Source: Fidelibacterota bacterium UBA2125 (lineage in GTDB: Bacteria > Fidelibacterota > Marinisomatia > Marinisomatales > S15-B10). Taken from it: 7,061 nt of DNA. How positions within the stretch are numbered: the first letter of the stretch is position 1; the number at the start of each line of letters is the position of its first letter. Position numbers and translations under genes: made by a program. The notes beneath the pieces are model-generated. The model saw only the letters and a list, made by a program, of their open reading frames with translations, ran no database searches and was not told the DNA's origin. Shown here piece after piece: positions 1 to 6,988 of the stretch. Location: contig DCXX01000100.1 in the NCBI GenBank assembly GCA_002329125.1, positions 1 to 7,061 of the forward strand. Reading direction: 5' to 3'.

Positions 1-1
1 T

Positions 2-1054
2 GGCAAGTCACTTGAGATTTCAACTTCCGTTCGCGAGCGAGCCCAAACTCTTCTTTCCTTTGGAGGGAGCCCTATCGGCAATAGCCGAGTGAAACTTACC
101 AATGTGGAAGACTGCGTAAAGCGTGGTTATATTAAAGAGGGGGAAGAGCCTCTTCAGGTTGCGGCCCGGCAGCTTCTGGAAGACGGTATTTCTATTTTAC
201 ATACTATCGGTGGTGATGATACCAATAGCATGGCGGCGAGCCTCGTTGATGTTTTAAAGGAGATGGGTGCTGAGCTCACTGTGGTGGGATTACCAAAGAC
301 GGTAGACAACGATGTTTATCCTATTGTTCAAACCTTGGGCGCCGCTACAGCTGCTGAGCAGGGAGCCGTCTTTTTTGAGAATATTGCCAACGAAAATACC
401 ACGAGCCGTCGCCAACTCATTATTCATGAAGTGATGGGCCGCCACTGCGGCTGGCTCACAGCTGCCACGGCCCGCGCATACCGTGAACAGTTGAAACAAA
501 AAACATTTCTTCCTGAAATTCTTATCTCCGAAGACCGGTGGGATCTGGATGCGGTTTACGTCCCTGAGACCGAACTCGATTTTTCAGCCGAATGTGATCG
601 TCTCATGAAAAGAATGGACGAAAAAGACGGGGTGAATATTTTCCTGAGTGAGGGTGCAGGCATTGAAACAATTGTGAAGGAAAAGGAAGCAGCGGGAGAA
701 ACAGTGGCAAGAGACGCTTTTGGCCATGTAAAGCTTGATCTTGTCAATCCTGGCTTGTGGTTCGCTGAACAGTTCGGCGAACGGCTCCAGGCAGATAAGA
801 TCCTTGTTCAGAAAAGCGGCTACTTTGCTCGGTCTTCTGCACCTAACGAGGAAGATCTGAACTTGGTCAAGAAAAGTGCTGCCATGGCTGCTGAATGCGC
901 ACTTAAGGGGGAGAGCGGCGTAGTGGGTCTTGACATGGATGAGGGTGGTCAGTTGAGTCTTATTAATTTTGACAGGATTAAAGGTGGGAAATCTTTTGAT
1001 GTGACAACAGATTGGTTCAATGTAATGCTTGGTCATATTGGGCAGGCCGAGTGA
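2..1054 (+). CDS. pfp: Pyrophosphate-dependent phosphofructokinase (PPi:fructose-6-phosphate 1-phosphotransferase), 5' end missing
   Basis: The enzyme phosphorylates fructose 6-phosphate at C1 using pyrophosphate, a near-equilibrium cytoplasmic step usable in glycolysis and gluconeogenesis. The frame is open from base 2 to the TGA at 1052-1054, giving 350 visible residues. The GTG at 89 lies inside a conserved stretch (GGSPIGNSR, residues 21-29), so it is internal and the gene starts left of the window. Roughly the first 50-70 residues, including the N-terminal Gly-rich phosphate loop, are missing. Visible motifs are GGDDT (residues 70-74), PKTVDND (98-104; the second Asp of DND is the expected catalytic base) and the substrate-binding MGRHCGW (145-151). 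A GGDD with Asp at the second D position, together with PKT instead of the PGT of ATP enzymes, is the known signature of PPi use. The aldolase gene follows after 20 bp, which supports a glycolytic operon. PPi specificity is inferred from these residues and has not been measured. Confidence 0.93.
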   Translation, partial: GKSLEISTSVRERAQTLLSFGGSPIGNSRVKLTNVEDCVKRGYIKEGEEPLQVAARQLLEDGISILHTIGGDDTNSMAASLVDVLKEMGAELTVVGLPKTVDNDVYPIVQTLGAATAAEQGAVFFENIANENTTSRRQLIIHEVMGRHCGWLTAATARAYREQLKQKTFLPEILISEDRWDLDAVYVPETELDFSAECDRLMKRMDEKDGVNIFLSEGAGIETIVKEKEAAGETVARDAFGHVKLDLVNPGLWFAEQFGERLQADKILVQKSGYFARSSAPNEEDLNLVKKSAAMAAECALKGESGVVGLDMDEGGQLSLINFDRIKGGKSFDVTTDWFNVMLGHIGQAE

Positions 1055-1057
1055 AAT

Positions 1058-1063
1058 AAGGAG
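1058..1063 (+). promoter_or_regulatory. Ribosome binding site of the aldolase gene
   Basis: AAGGAG lies 11 bases before the ATG at 1075, within the 20-bp gap after the phosphofructokinase stop. It fixes the aldolase start and shows that this organism uses Shine-Dalgarno pairing for at least some genes. Confidence 0.75.
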
Positions 1064-1074
1064 AATAATTCACC

Positions 1075-2100
1075 ATGAATCTTGAGCAGTTAGAATCGAC
1101 AGCAAAAGCCATGGCGGCACCGGGAAAAGGCATTCTTGCGGCGGATGAGAGTACGCCAACTATCGGAAAAAGGTTTGACCAGATTAATGCAGAATCAACG
1201 GAAGAAAATCGCCGCACGTACCGTGATATGCTCTTTACCACTGAAGGGATGGAGAATTACATCAGCGGTGTCATCTTGTTTGATGAGACGCTTCGCCAAT
1301 CCACGGTGGACGGAGACGTTCCCTTTTCGAAACACCTTTCAGATCTTGGTGTCGTCCCCGGTATCAAGGTGGACAAAGGTGCCAAGAAACTTGCGGGTTT
1401 TGAGGGCGAGAAAGTAACTGAAGGATTGGACGGCCTTCGGGATCGACTGAAAGAATACTACGACCTTGGTGCAAGATTTGCAAAATGGCGGGCGGTCATC
1501 ACCATCACTGAAGATGCACCCTCCTTTGCCTGCATCGATGCCAACGCTCATGCTCTGGCCCGATATGCTACCCTTTGTCAGGAAGCAGACATTGTCCCCA
1601 TCGTAGAGCCGGAGGTGCTCATGGACGGTGATCACAATATAGAGGCAAGTTTCGAGGTAACCTCTGAAGTGCTAAGCTCTGTCTTTGAGGCTCTTGTCCG
1701 CATGGATGTCTATCTGGAGGGAATCATCCTTAAACCTAATATGGTTCTCTCCGGCTATGAATGTTCAGAGCAGGCATCTGTTGACGAAGTTGCTGAAGCG
1801 ACAGTCTCCTGTTTTAAGAGATTTGTTCCGGCGGCGGTACCGGGGATCTGTTTTCTTTCGGGAGGTCAGAGTGATATTCATGCTACGGAACACTTAAACG
1901 CTATGAACTGTTTGGATACGGAAAAACCGTGGAAGCTCAGTTTCTCTTACGGCCGTGCACTGCAGCAACCGGCATTGAAGGCATGGAGTGGTGATCCGGC
2001 CAACGTCGATAATGCCAGAGGAGCGTTTCTACATCGAGCTAAATGTAACGGTGCTGCCACCACTGGCGACTATACCAAAGAGATGGAAACTTCAGAATAG
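1075..2100 (+). CDS. Class I (Schiff-base) fructose-1,6-bisphosphate aldolase
   Basis: The cytoplasmic enzyme cleaves fructose 1,6-bisphosphate to dihydroxyacetone phosphate and glyceraldehyde 3-phosphate, and runs in reverse in gluconeogenesis. The 341 residues form one (beta/alpha)8 barrel of the animal/plant-type class I family, slightly shorter than the ~360-residue eukaryotic enzymes. Recognisable active-site residues are D24 in LAADES, K137 in AKWR, E178 and E180 in VEPE, the Schiff-base lysine K220 in IILKPNM, S262 in LSGGQS, and R294 in SYGRALQ (phosphate binding). The C-terminus ends at GDYTKEMETSE and lacks the final Tyr-bearing arm of vertebrate isozymes. No metal-binding class II motifs are present. 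The ATG has an AAGGAG 11 bases upstream and follows the PPi-phosphofructokinase gene closely, so the product of the first enzyme is the substrate of the second. The stop TAG directly abuts the stop of the convergent symporter gene. Confidence 0.96.
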   Translation: MNLEQLESTAKAMAAPGKGILAADESTPTIGKRFDQINAESTEENRRTYRDMLFTTEGMENYISGVILFDETLRQSTVDGDVPFSKHLSDLGVVPGIKVDKGAKKLAGFEGEKVTEGLDGLRDRLKEYYDLGARFAKWRAVITITEDAPSFACIDANAHALARYATLCQEADIVPIVEPEVLMDGDHNIEASFEVTSEVLSSVFEALVRMDVYLEGIILKPNMVLSGYECSEQASVDEVAEATVSCFKRFVPAAVPGICFLSGGQSDIHATEHLNAMNCLDTEKPWKLSFSYGRALQQPALKAWSGDPANVDNARGAFLHRAKCNGAATTGDYTKEMETSE

Positions 2101-3474
2101 TTAACCTGATTTAGGCGAATTTTTTCTTGGAATTAGCAGCCAAAGAATAGATAAAATGAACCCCGGATAAAAAGGCTCAATGCCCAAGGGGTATTTATTC
2201 TCCTCAAACCAAATAAGAAACCACGCAAAACTCAGAGCGGTTGAGAGTATCATCATTGCCGGAACGGCTGGTATGAGTTTCTTTTTCCAAAAGGTTGTTA
2301 GAAAAGGGATAAGAAGCCCCGGTATTACCACGCTCCCGAGAGAATACCACAGCTCTATAACTGAAGGTAGTAACCAAGCAAAAAGCAGAGAAAAAGCGGC
2401 AATAAAAGGAAGCCCCAGTTTTACCCACGCCACTTCATTCCCTGACCGTTTCATACGCCAAACAATGTCCCTTCCAAAGGTCATAGCGCTGATGAAACCG
2501 AATGAGTCAATTGTGGACATTATTGTAGCAAGAAGACCGGCGAAAAAGAGTCCTTTAATGACAGGGGGAAGTACAGATAATCCCAAAGCAGGCAACGCCA
2601 GGGCGGCCTCTGACCCCTCGGGTAGAACTAAACGGCTATAGAGCCCCGCTGAAACTGTGAGAAAATCGAAGAACGCCCAGAACCCGATAGAAACAAGAAT
2701 TCCTTTTTTTGCAACGGCAGGTGATTTTGCCGCCGCACACCGTTGATAGAAACCGGGATCTACGAACGTCCAGAGGGCGATAAAGAACCAGGCGAGAATA
2801 TACTGTGTCGAATTTCCACCGTGCCAGGTCAGGTGTGATTCCGGTAAACCTTCCCTTAGTGCTTGAAAGCCACCATAGTTCTGAAAACAGATGAAGACGA
2901 GCAAAGCAAACCCGGTAAACATGAGCCCAAACTGGAGTAGATCCGTTCGGACCACTGATCGGAAACCTCCGTTGTATACATAGATTAGACTGATCCCTGT
3001 AGTCAGGAGAAGGGCAGGAAACAGGGAGATTCCGAAAAGATAAGTAAGGAGCAGCGCGCAACTCAAAATATACGGTGCAGGTGTGGTCAGTATTGTTACA
3101 AATCCCGCACCAATGAGGCCAGCTGTCTCACCATAGTGTTGGCGGAGTCTGTCGGGTATGGTGGCGAAACTGTCTTCTCGAATTCTCTCCGCAAGAAAAA
3201 GGGCAAAGAGAAGTGCAAAGAGGTAGTAGGGCAGTGCCAGAACAACCCAGTTTGAAAGACCGTGAAGATAGGTGAATTCCCCCACGCCCAGGATGCCGCC
3301 GTACCATGTGGCCACCAATGATGCGGTAAAAGGGATGAGCGTCAGCCGCCGACCCGCCAGAAGGTAGTGAGAATTTCCTGTTTCTTCCTTATTTCTGAAA
3401 AGACCCAGCGCCAACAGTCCTACCCCGTAGATCAAAATGATGGCGGTGTCGACGGGATGTAAGAAAGGATTCAA
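2101..3474 (-). CDS. Sodium:solute symporter (SSS/SLC5 family), candidate thiamine or precursor importer
   Basis: This is an inner-membrane Na+-coupled transporter of 457 residues with about 13 hydrophobic segments (first around 8-26, last around 433-447). Family marks are YLLAGRRL (37-44), GGFRSVVRTDLLQ (169-181), DPGFYQR with an AAAKS run (239-251), and KGLFFAGLLATIMST (307-321), in which S320/T321 match the conserved Ser/Thr pair of the Na2 sodium site. The start is a TTG at 3474-3472. It overlaps the thiamine pyrophosphokinase stop as TTGA, gives the usual SSS N-terminus, and has no good SD, which suggests translational coupling. The substrate cannot be read from the sequence: SSS members move sugars, proline, pantothenate, nucleobases, vitamins and others. 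The tight link to thiamine pyrophosphokinase makes thiamine or a thiamine precursor the leading guess. Family assignment is very secure and the substrate is inference only. Confidence 0.93.
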   Translation of the reverse strand: MNPFLHPVDTAIILIYGVGLLALGLFRNKEETGNSHYLLAGRRLTLIPFTASLVATWYGGILGVGEFTYLHGLSNWVVLALPYYLFALLFALFLAERIREDSFATIPDRLRQHYGETAGLIGAGFVTILTTPAPYILSCALLLTYLFGISLFPALLLTTGISLIYVYNGGFRSVVRTDLLQFGLMFTGFALLVFICFQNYGGFQALREGLPESHLTWHGGNSTQYILAWFFIALWTFVDPGFYQRCAAAKSPAVAKKGILVSIGFWAFFDFLTVSAGLYSRLVLPEGSEAALALPALGLSVLPPVIKGLFFAGLLATIMSTIDSFGFISAMTFGRDIVWRMKRSGNEVAWVKLGLPFIAAFSLLFAWLLPSVIELWYSLGSVVIPGLLIPFLTTFWKKKLIPAVPAMMILSTALSFAWFLIWFEENKYPLGIEPFYPGFILSILWLLIPRKNSPKSG

Positions 3475-4127
3475 TCGATATGGCCGATGATGAGGAACAG
3501 ACTGCCGCCTGACACCTCCAGAGAAAAGTGCTCGCTCTCCGCCCTGTTACTGATGCCGTGACCTCCGGTTTTCAGTTTTTCAGCTTTCAGGGTGTATTTC
3601 AGACCATGGGAAGATATCGTTGGTTCATTGGCGGCCAACAAAAGAGAGACAGTTGCTCCCGACTCGCAATCAAAACTTTTATTTCCTGCCACATGATGGA
3701 TGATACCGTAATCGGTGACGGCTGTCAGTTGCAACCTGTGGCTGTATTCTGAAAAAACAGCAAAGTTCGCCATCATGTGGTCTTCTCTCATCCCGGAAAG
3801 ACCAAGGAGTGTGGCGGAGGGGACGTTTTTTCCCACACACCAGTCCAGCACTTTTTCCAGATCGGTGTTGTGCTGACCGGTCATGGCAATCACTTCACTT
3901 TCAGGCGGAATATGAGCCTCGTCCATGGAATCCATATCCCCGATGATGACATCTGGAATACGGCCCAGTTTTACCGCGGTAGTAGCGGCACCGTCGGCGC
4001 AAATAAGTGTGGCCGCGTTATTGAGGATGGATAATGGGTGGCGATGGGAAGGAGGATTACCATTGGCGAGGACGACAACGGGTTTAGGGATGCTGTTCTC
4101 TACTTCTCCCACGATGTGCCGAGCCAT
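3471..4127 (-). CDS. Thiamine pyrophosphokinase
   Basis: The enzyme transfers pyrophosphate from ATP to thiamine, making thiamine diphosphate in one step (EC 2.7.6.2). In bacteria it normally serves salvage of imported thiamine, because de novo synthesis ends with ThiE/ThiL instead. The 218 residues match the family length and motif order: ANGNPP (21-26), CADGA (43-47), PDVIIGDMDS (58-67, acidic Mg/ATP site), NTDLEKVLDW (87-96), GLSGMREDH (109-117, normally GGRxDH; M113 replaces the second Gly), and GISNRA (191-196) in the C-terminal thiamine-binding beta domain. The ATG at 4127 lies 28 bp inside the upstream peptidase gene. The stop overlaps the symporter start by 4 bp, so the gene sits in a tightly coupled operon. 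The only nearby alternative start is a GTG five codons downstream, with no better SD. No thiamine-diphosphate riboswitch was recognised upstream. The M113 change is conservative in position and probably tolerated. Confidence 0.95.
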   Translation of the reverse strand: MARHIVGEVENSIPKPVVVLANGNPPSHRHPLSILNNAATLICADGAATTAVKLGRIPDVIIGDMDSMDEAHIPPESEVIAMTGQHNTDLEKVLDWCVGKNVPSATLLGLSGMREDHMMANFAVFSEYSHRLQLTAVTDYGIIHHVAGNKSFDCESGATVSLLLAANEPTISSHGLKYTLKAEKLKTGGHGISNRAESEHFSLEVSGGSLFLIIGHID

Positions 4128-5917
4128 CCCTCGAAAAGTTGTTTCTGATCCTTGCTGGGTGATTCAGTCTTTTTGATGACAAAGCTGTCGTAAGGAGGCC
4201 CGGAAGCTGTCATTTCCACCGTTTGCATTAGTCCTTCCCGGGATATGAGAAGCTTGGCCTTATCACCTATGGAGATGTCTTTAAGGCGGTCAGTGAGTGT
4301 CTTTGTTGACACTCTTGTGCCGTTCACAGCCACAATTTCATCATTTACACTGAGACCGCCTGTATAAGCCGGGGTCCCTGCGTAAACCCTGCTCACAACA
4401 GGGTTTTTTTCACCTCTTGTGGCGAATCCATAGTAAGAAGTTGAATTAGTCACTCCTTCTCCGTACTTCCGTTCCAGGATACATCCCACTGTTTCAAGTG
4501 CTGAATTGTAGTCCACTTCGTCGGTGGTATCTGCGTATCGCCAAACATCATCCAATGTTCGGTCGGCCACATTTTCACATATAGTCCTGAATTCCTTTGA
4601 GGTAAAACCTGCAGAGGGATCTTTTTCGTACCGCCTGTTAAGTTCTTGAAAAACCTGATCCAGAGATTTCCTGCCGTTTGTACTGGCATTGATGGCAAGA
4701 TCAAGCATTAGCCCGGTAACAGCTCCCTTGGAATAGTAAGAGATCATCACATTGTGGGACTCTTCATTGCGGCGATAATTTTTGATCCAGGTATCGAAAC
4801 TGGATTCCGCGGCGGATTGGACCAGTCTTCCAGGTGCTGTTTCCACACTCCTGATATCCCGACCAACAAATTTGAAATAGCCTTCAACATCAACTATGCC
4901 CGATCTCAACAGCAAGAGATTGTCGTAATAGCTGGTAATCCCTTCTGAGATCCAAAGATCGTCGGTGTAATTTTCCCTGTCATAATCGAAGGGGCCAAGA
5001 GCTATGGGGCGAATTCGCTTCACATTCCATGTGTGAAAATATTCGTGGGCTACGGTGGAGAGAAATCGTTGATAACGATTGTCATCTGAGAAAATCCACC
5101 TGTCTGCCTGAATGGTGGTGGAGTTGAGGTGTTCAAGACCGCCGCCCAGGCCGTCCAGCATGAGGATGAAGAAAACGTAGCGATCATAGGGAAGATTTTC
5201 GAAAATATCTACAGTAGCCTGAACAATTTTCTTGAAATCATCTTTCAGTTGGTCTTTATCCACATTGCCTTGCCCGTAAAGAGCAATTTCGTGGGGTATC
5301 CCTTTCACTTTGAAAGTGAGCACATCATGATTACCAATGAGGAAAGGTGAATCGGCCAATACGTCGTAGTCAGGGAACGAGAATGTGTTTCGCTGTCCCT
5401 TCACTTTGGGCAGTCCGGTAGAGATTTTTCGCCAGCCCCGGAAGGGTGTCACCTTCACTTCTCCCGGCTCATATTTCCGGTCAGCTACATAGAGGAAAAT
5501 GGACGTTCCGTTGAGATAGCCTCTGGAATCACTCAGATAACTTGTCCTCACCGACTGTTCATAAGCGTAGATACGGTACATGACGGTAAATTCTTTGTAG
5601 TAGCCCGCCTGCACCTCCCAGGTGTTCTTGTCTATTTTTTCCACCTTGAGTTGTCGCGTTCCCGCATATGCTCGGACCCTGGGGATGTGCCGGGCGAATT
5701 CCCGTACCAGATAGGAGCCTGGTGTCCAGACAGGCATCTTGAGCTGGACAGTCTTATGACGGTTGTTGCTCACCGTCATTCCAACTTCGTAATAGTGAGT
5801 GTGGGGCTCCGGCATGGATAGGTGATAGCTGATCATGACATTATCTTTTCCTTCGGCTATACTCATAGAGCTCAGAATAACAACCGTTAACAGCATCGAT
5901 ATTTTTGATTTAGTCAT
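4100..5917 (-). CDS. Secreted M61-family metallopeptidase (glycyl aminopeptidase type) with C-terminal PDZ domain
   Basis: This is a predicted exported zinc peptidase of 605 residues. The ATG at 5917-5915 opens a good signal peptide (Lys at 3 and 5, hydrophobic core 6-18, likely cleavage after SIA at 21). A TTG 14 codons further upstream would bury that signal in a polar extension and is less likely. The N-terminal beta domain contains the family stretch MPVWTPGSYLVREFARHI (61-78). The catalytic domain has GGGLEH (258-263), the zinc site HEYFH (291-295; E292 catalytic), and WISEG, whose E325 is the probable third zinc ligand. A PDZ domain covers about 491-571 (GTPAYTGGLSVNDEIVAVNG core). The known M61 enzyme of Sphingomonas prefers N-terminal Gly/Ala; here the substrate is unknown. 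There is no lipobox, so the product is probably periplasmic. Its last 28 bp overlap the thiamine pyrophosphokinase gene, with no obvious functional link. The SD is weak (GAGA about 6 bases before ATG). Confidence 0.93.
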   Translation of the reverse strand: MTKSKISMLLTVVILSSMSIAEGKDNVMISYHLSMPEPHTHYYEVGMTVSNNRHKTVQLKMPVWTPGSYLVREFARHIPRVRAYAGTRQLKVEKIDKNTWEVQAGYYKEFTVMYRIYAYEQSVRTSYLSDSRGYLNGTSIFLYVADRKYEPGEVKVTPFRGWRKISTGLPKVKGQRNTFSFPDYDVLADSPFLIGNHDVLTFKVKGIPHEIALYGQGNVDKDQLKDDFKKIVQATVDIFENLPYDRYVFFILMLDGLGGGLEHLNSTTIQADRWIFSDDNRYQRFLSTVAHEYFHTWNVKRIRPIALGPFDYDRENYTDDLWISEGITSYYDNLLLLRSGIVDVEGYFKFVGRDIRSVETAPGRLVQSAAESSFDTWIKNYRRNEESHNVMISYYSKGAVTGLMLDLAINASTNGRKSLDQVFQELNRRYEKDPSAGFTSKEFRTICENVADRTLDDVWRYADTTDEVDYNSALETVGCILERKYGEGVTNSTSYYGFATRGEKNPVVSRVYAGTPAYTGGLSVNDEIVAVNGTRVSTKTLTDRLKDISIGDKAKLLISREGLMQTVEMTASGPPYDSFVIKKTESPSKDQKQLFEGWLGTSWEK

Positions 5918-5994
5918 TTTGTTCTCATTTATCTTTAATGGATGATTTGGAAGATACAAACTTGCCGGCCATTTTCATAAGAGGTGATAGTCAA

Positions 5995-6885
5995 TCAGTC
6001 GCAAGCCTGCCAATGAGATGTAAACCTTTTTTCATATCCCGGTTCAATTTGCAATCTTGTTACAGCTTCCTTTTTTTTGACACGACCCCGGTAGGACCGG
6101 GACCTGAAGTATTTTTTTGTACTCCTTGAAGTGGGAAGGAGCATTTCAGCGGGTTTCCATTTATCCATCTTTCCTTCCTTCTTGCCAACAATTTTTTCTT
6201 CTTCCCAGGCCCACGCCACTTGGGCCAGGGACTGTTGCTTACACAATTTCTGAATTGACTTCATCATTCCCTGGCGACAGGGATCCACAAAAGCGAATTC
6301 CCCGGAATATATCATAGCCGCAGCCACACTGTTAGGGATGATGAGAACACCATTACACCTGGCTCTTCGCCCCATCCAGTAGAAGATTTCTAACACTTCC
6401 TTCGCCAGTCCAAGTCCCGGGAAGTCCTGATGAGGAAGCTGGGGACTTCGACTTGAAAAAGAAGCGAGAGGGTTCTGCAACGTGAGCCACTCCACCACGA
6501 GGATATCCCAGCTGTTGGCTGTTGTTGATTTGATCTCAGGCGGTGTGAAAGTGCCACGTCTCATGACCAACTCAGCCACAAGATGATGTTTGCCGTCTTC
6601 GTTGTGGTGTAATCTGAAAAGGTGTTGAAAAGGCCTGGAAGTATCCATGAAAACTGACAGATTATCCAATCTTTTGATCTTCACTCTGTCAAGAAGGCCG
6701 AGCTTTTCCAGAGCGAACATGATTCCCCTTTCGCTGTACTGGCCAAGAAACAGATCTGTTCCCCGACCGCCGGTGAGATCTGAGAAAAGGTCACCGTCCA
6801 TCAGCAAGCCGGAATCATCGGATTGAATGAGTTCCAGCGTTGTGATGTGAGAAACAATGTTGCGATATCTGCGTCGGCGCTTCAT
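5995..6885 (-). CDS. Conserved-looking protein of unknown function, possible GNAT-like acetyltransferase fold with basic C-terminal tail
   Basis: I cannot name this 296-residue cytoplasmic protein; no signal peptide or membrane segment is seen. The body (about 45-215) reads like a folded domain. FLGQYSERGIMFALEKLGLL (46-65) comes first, then DTSRPFQHLFRLHH (81-94) and HLVAELVMRRG (101-111). Next are LVVEWLTLQNP (129-139), QDFPGLGLAKEVLE (153-166) and a segment with NSVAAAMIY and FAFVDP (185-202). The PGLGLAKEVLE helix followed by a strand and an N..A..Y...F pattern recalls GNAT motif A (R/Q-x-x-G-x-G/A) and the C-terminal motif B, so an acyl-CoA-dependent N-acyltransferase fold is possible but weak. 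Residues about 230-272 form a Lys/Arg-rich low-complexity tail, with further basic residues to the end, and a second basic cluster lies at 2-8 (KRRRRYR). The ATG at 6885 has no clear SD. The gene is 77 bp upstream of the peptidase start on the same strand and may head the operon. Confidence 0.72.
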   Translation of the reverse strand: MKRRRRYRNIVSHITTLELIQSDDSGLLMDGDLFSDLTGGRGTDLFLGQYSERGIMFALEKLGLLDRVKIKRLDNLSVFMDTSRPFQHLFRLHHNEDGKHHLVAELVMRRGTFTPPEIKSTTANSWDILVVEWLTLQNPLASFSSRSPQLPHQDFPGLGLAKEVLEIFYWMGRRARCNGVLIIPNSVAAAMIYSGEFAFVDPCRQGMMKSIQKLCKQQSLAQVAWAWEEEKIVGKKEGKMDKWKPAEMLLPTSRSTKKYFRSRSYRGRVKKKEAVTRLQIEPGYEKRFTSHWQACD

Positions 6886-6902
6886 AATAAGGGCTTTGTC
6901 TG

Positions 6903-6918
6903 TTTATTAATTTATTAA
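6903..6918. repeat. Tandem duplication of an AT-only octamer in the divergent leader
   Basis: TTTATTAA occurs twice head to tail. On the - strand this reads TTAATAAA twice, about 18-33 bases before the ATG of the unknown-function gene. It lies downstream of the proposed - strand -7 box, so it would fall in the transcribed leader. It could be an AT-rich translational enhancer, a protein site, or chance. Confidence 0.5.
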
Positions 6919-6958
6919 CTATCGGTACTCTTTTTCAGTGCTGTCCGGTAGATTTCTA

Positions 6959-6988
6959 TTGACAAAGGTAAAACATTAAAGACCTTTG
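6959..6988 (+). promoter_or_regulatory. Candidate + strand promoter (TTG-N19-TAnnTTTG type)
   Basis: TTG at 6959-6961 (also the start of a full TTGACA) is followed after exactly 19 bases by GACCTTTG at 6981-6988. That is one mismatch from the Bacteroidetes -7 consensus TAnnTTTG, at the expected spacing. A transcript would start near 6995 and give a leader of roughly 35 bases before the GTG at 7031. Read as a sigma70 promoter, the TTGACA has no convincing TATAAT at 16-18 bp, so the Bacteroidetes-like reading fits better. This rests on pattern matching only. Confidence 0.4.

Noticed and set aside
584..1036. 150-codon antisense open frame opposite the phosphofructokinase, and similar long antisense frames opposite the symporter (2180-2641) and kinase
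   Set aside because: They lie entirely opposite well-identified genes, contain no recognisable domains and are explained as codon-bias shadows.
89..1054. GTG at 89 as the true start of the phosphofructokinase
   Set aside because: The frame is open back to the window edge, and residues before the GTG (GGSPIGNSR) look like conserved family sequence, so the gene is truncated by the window rather than starting here.
2100..2125. Weak stem CCT/AGG followed by a T6 run after the aldolase stop as an intrinsic terminator
   Set aside because: A three-base stem is too weak to support a call, and the T-run lies within symporter codons.
5915..5959. TTG at 5959 as the start of the M61 peptidase
   Set aside because: It would place a 14-residue polar extension ahead of an otherwise normal signal peptide; the ATG at 5917 gives a clean export signal.
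5918..5994. Thiamine-diphosphate riboswitch in front of the peptidase-kinase-symporter genes
   Set aside because: I looked for the CTGAGA and ACCTGAT..GG.TA core elements in the gap between the unknown gene and the peptidase, and in the 6886-7030 region, and did not find them; the 77-base gap is also too short for the full riboswitch with expression platform.
6087..6101. GC-rich hairpin CCCGGT-AGG-ACCGGG as a transcription terminator
   Set aside because: It sits inside the coding sequence of the unknown gene. On the - strand it is followed by an A-run rather than a T-run, and on the + strand the T-run begins about 10 bases after the stem.
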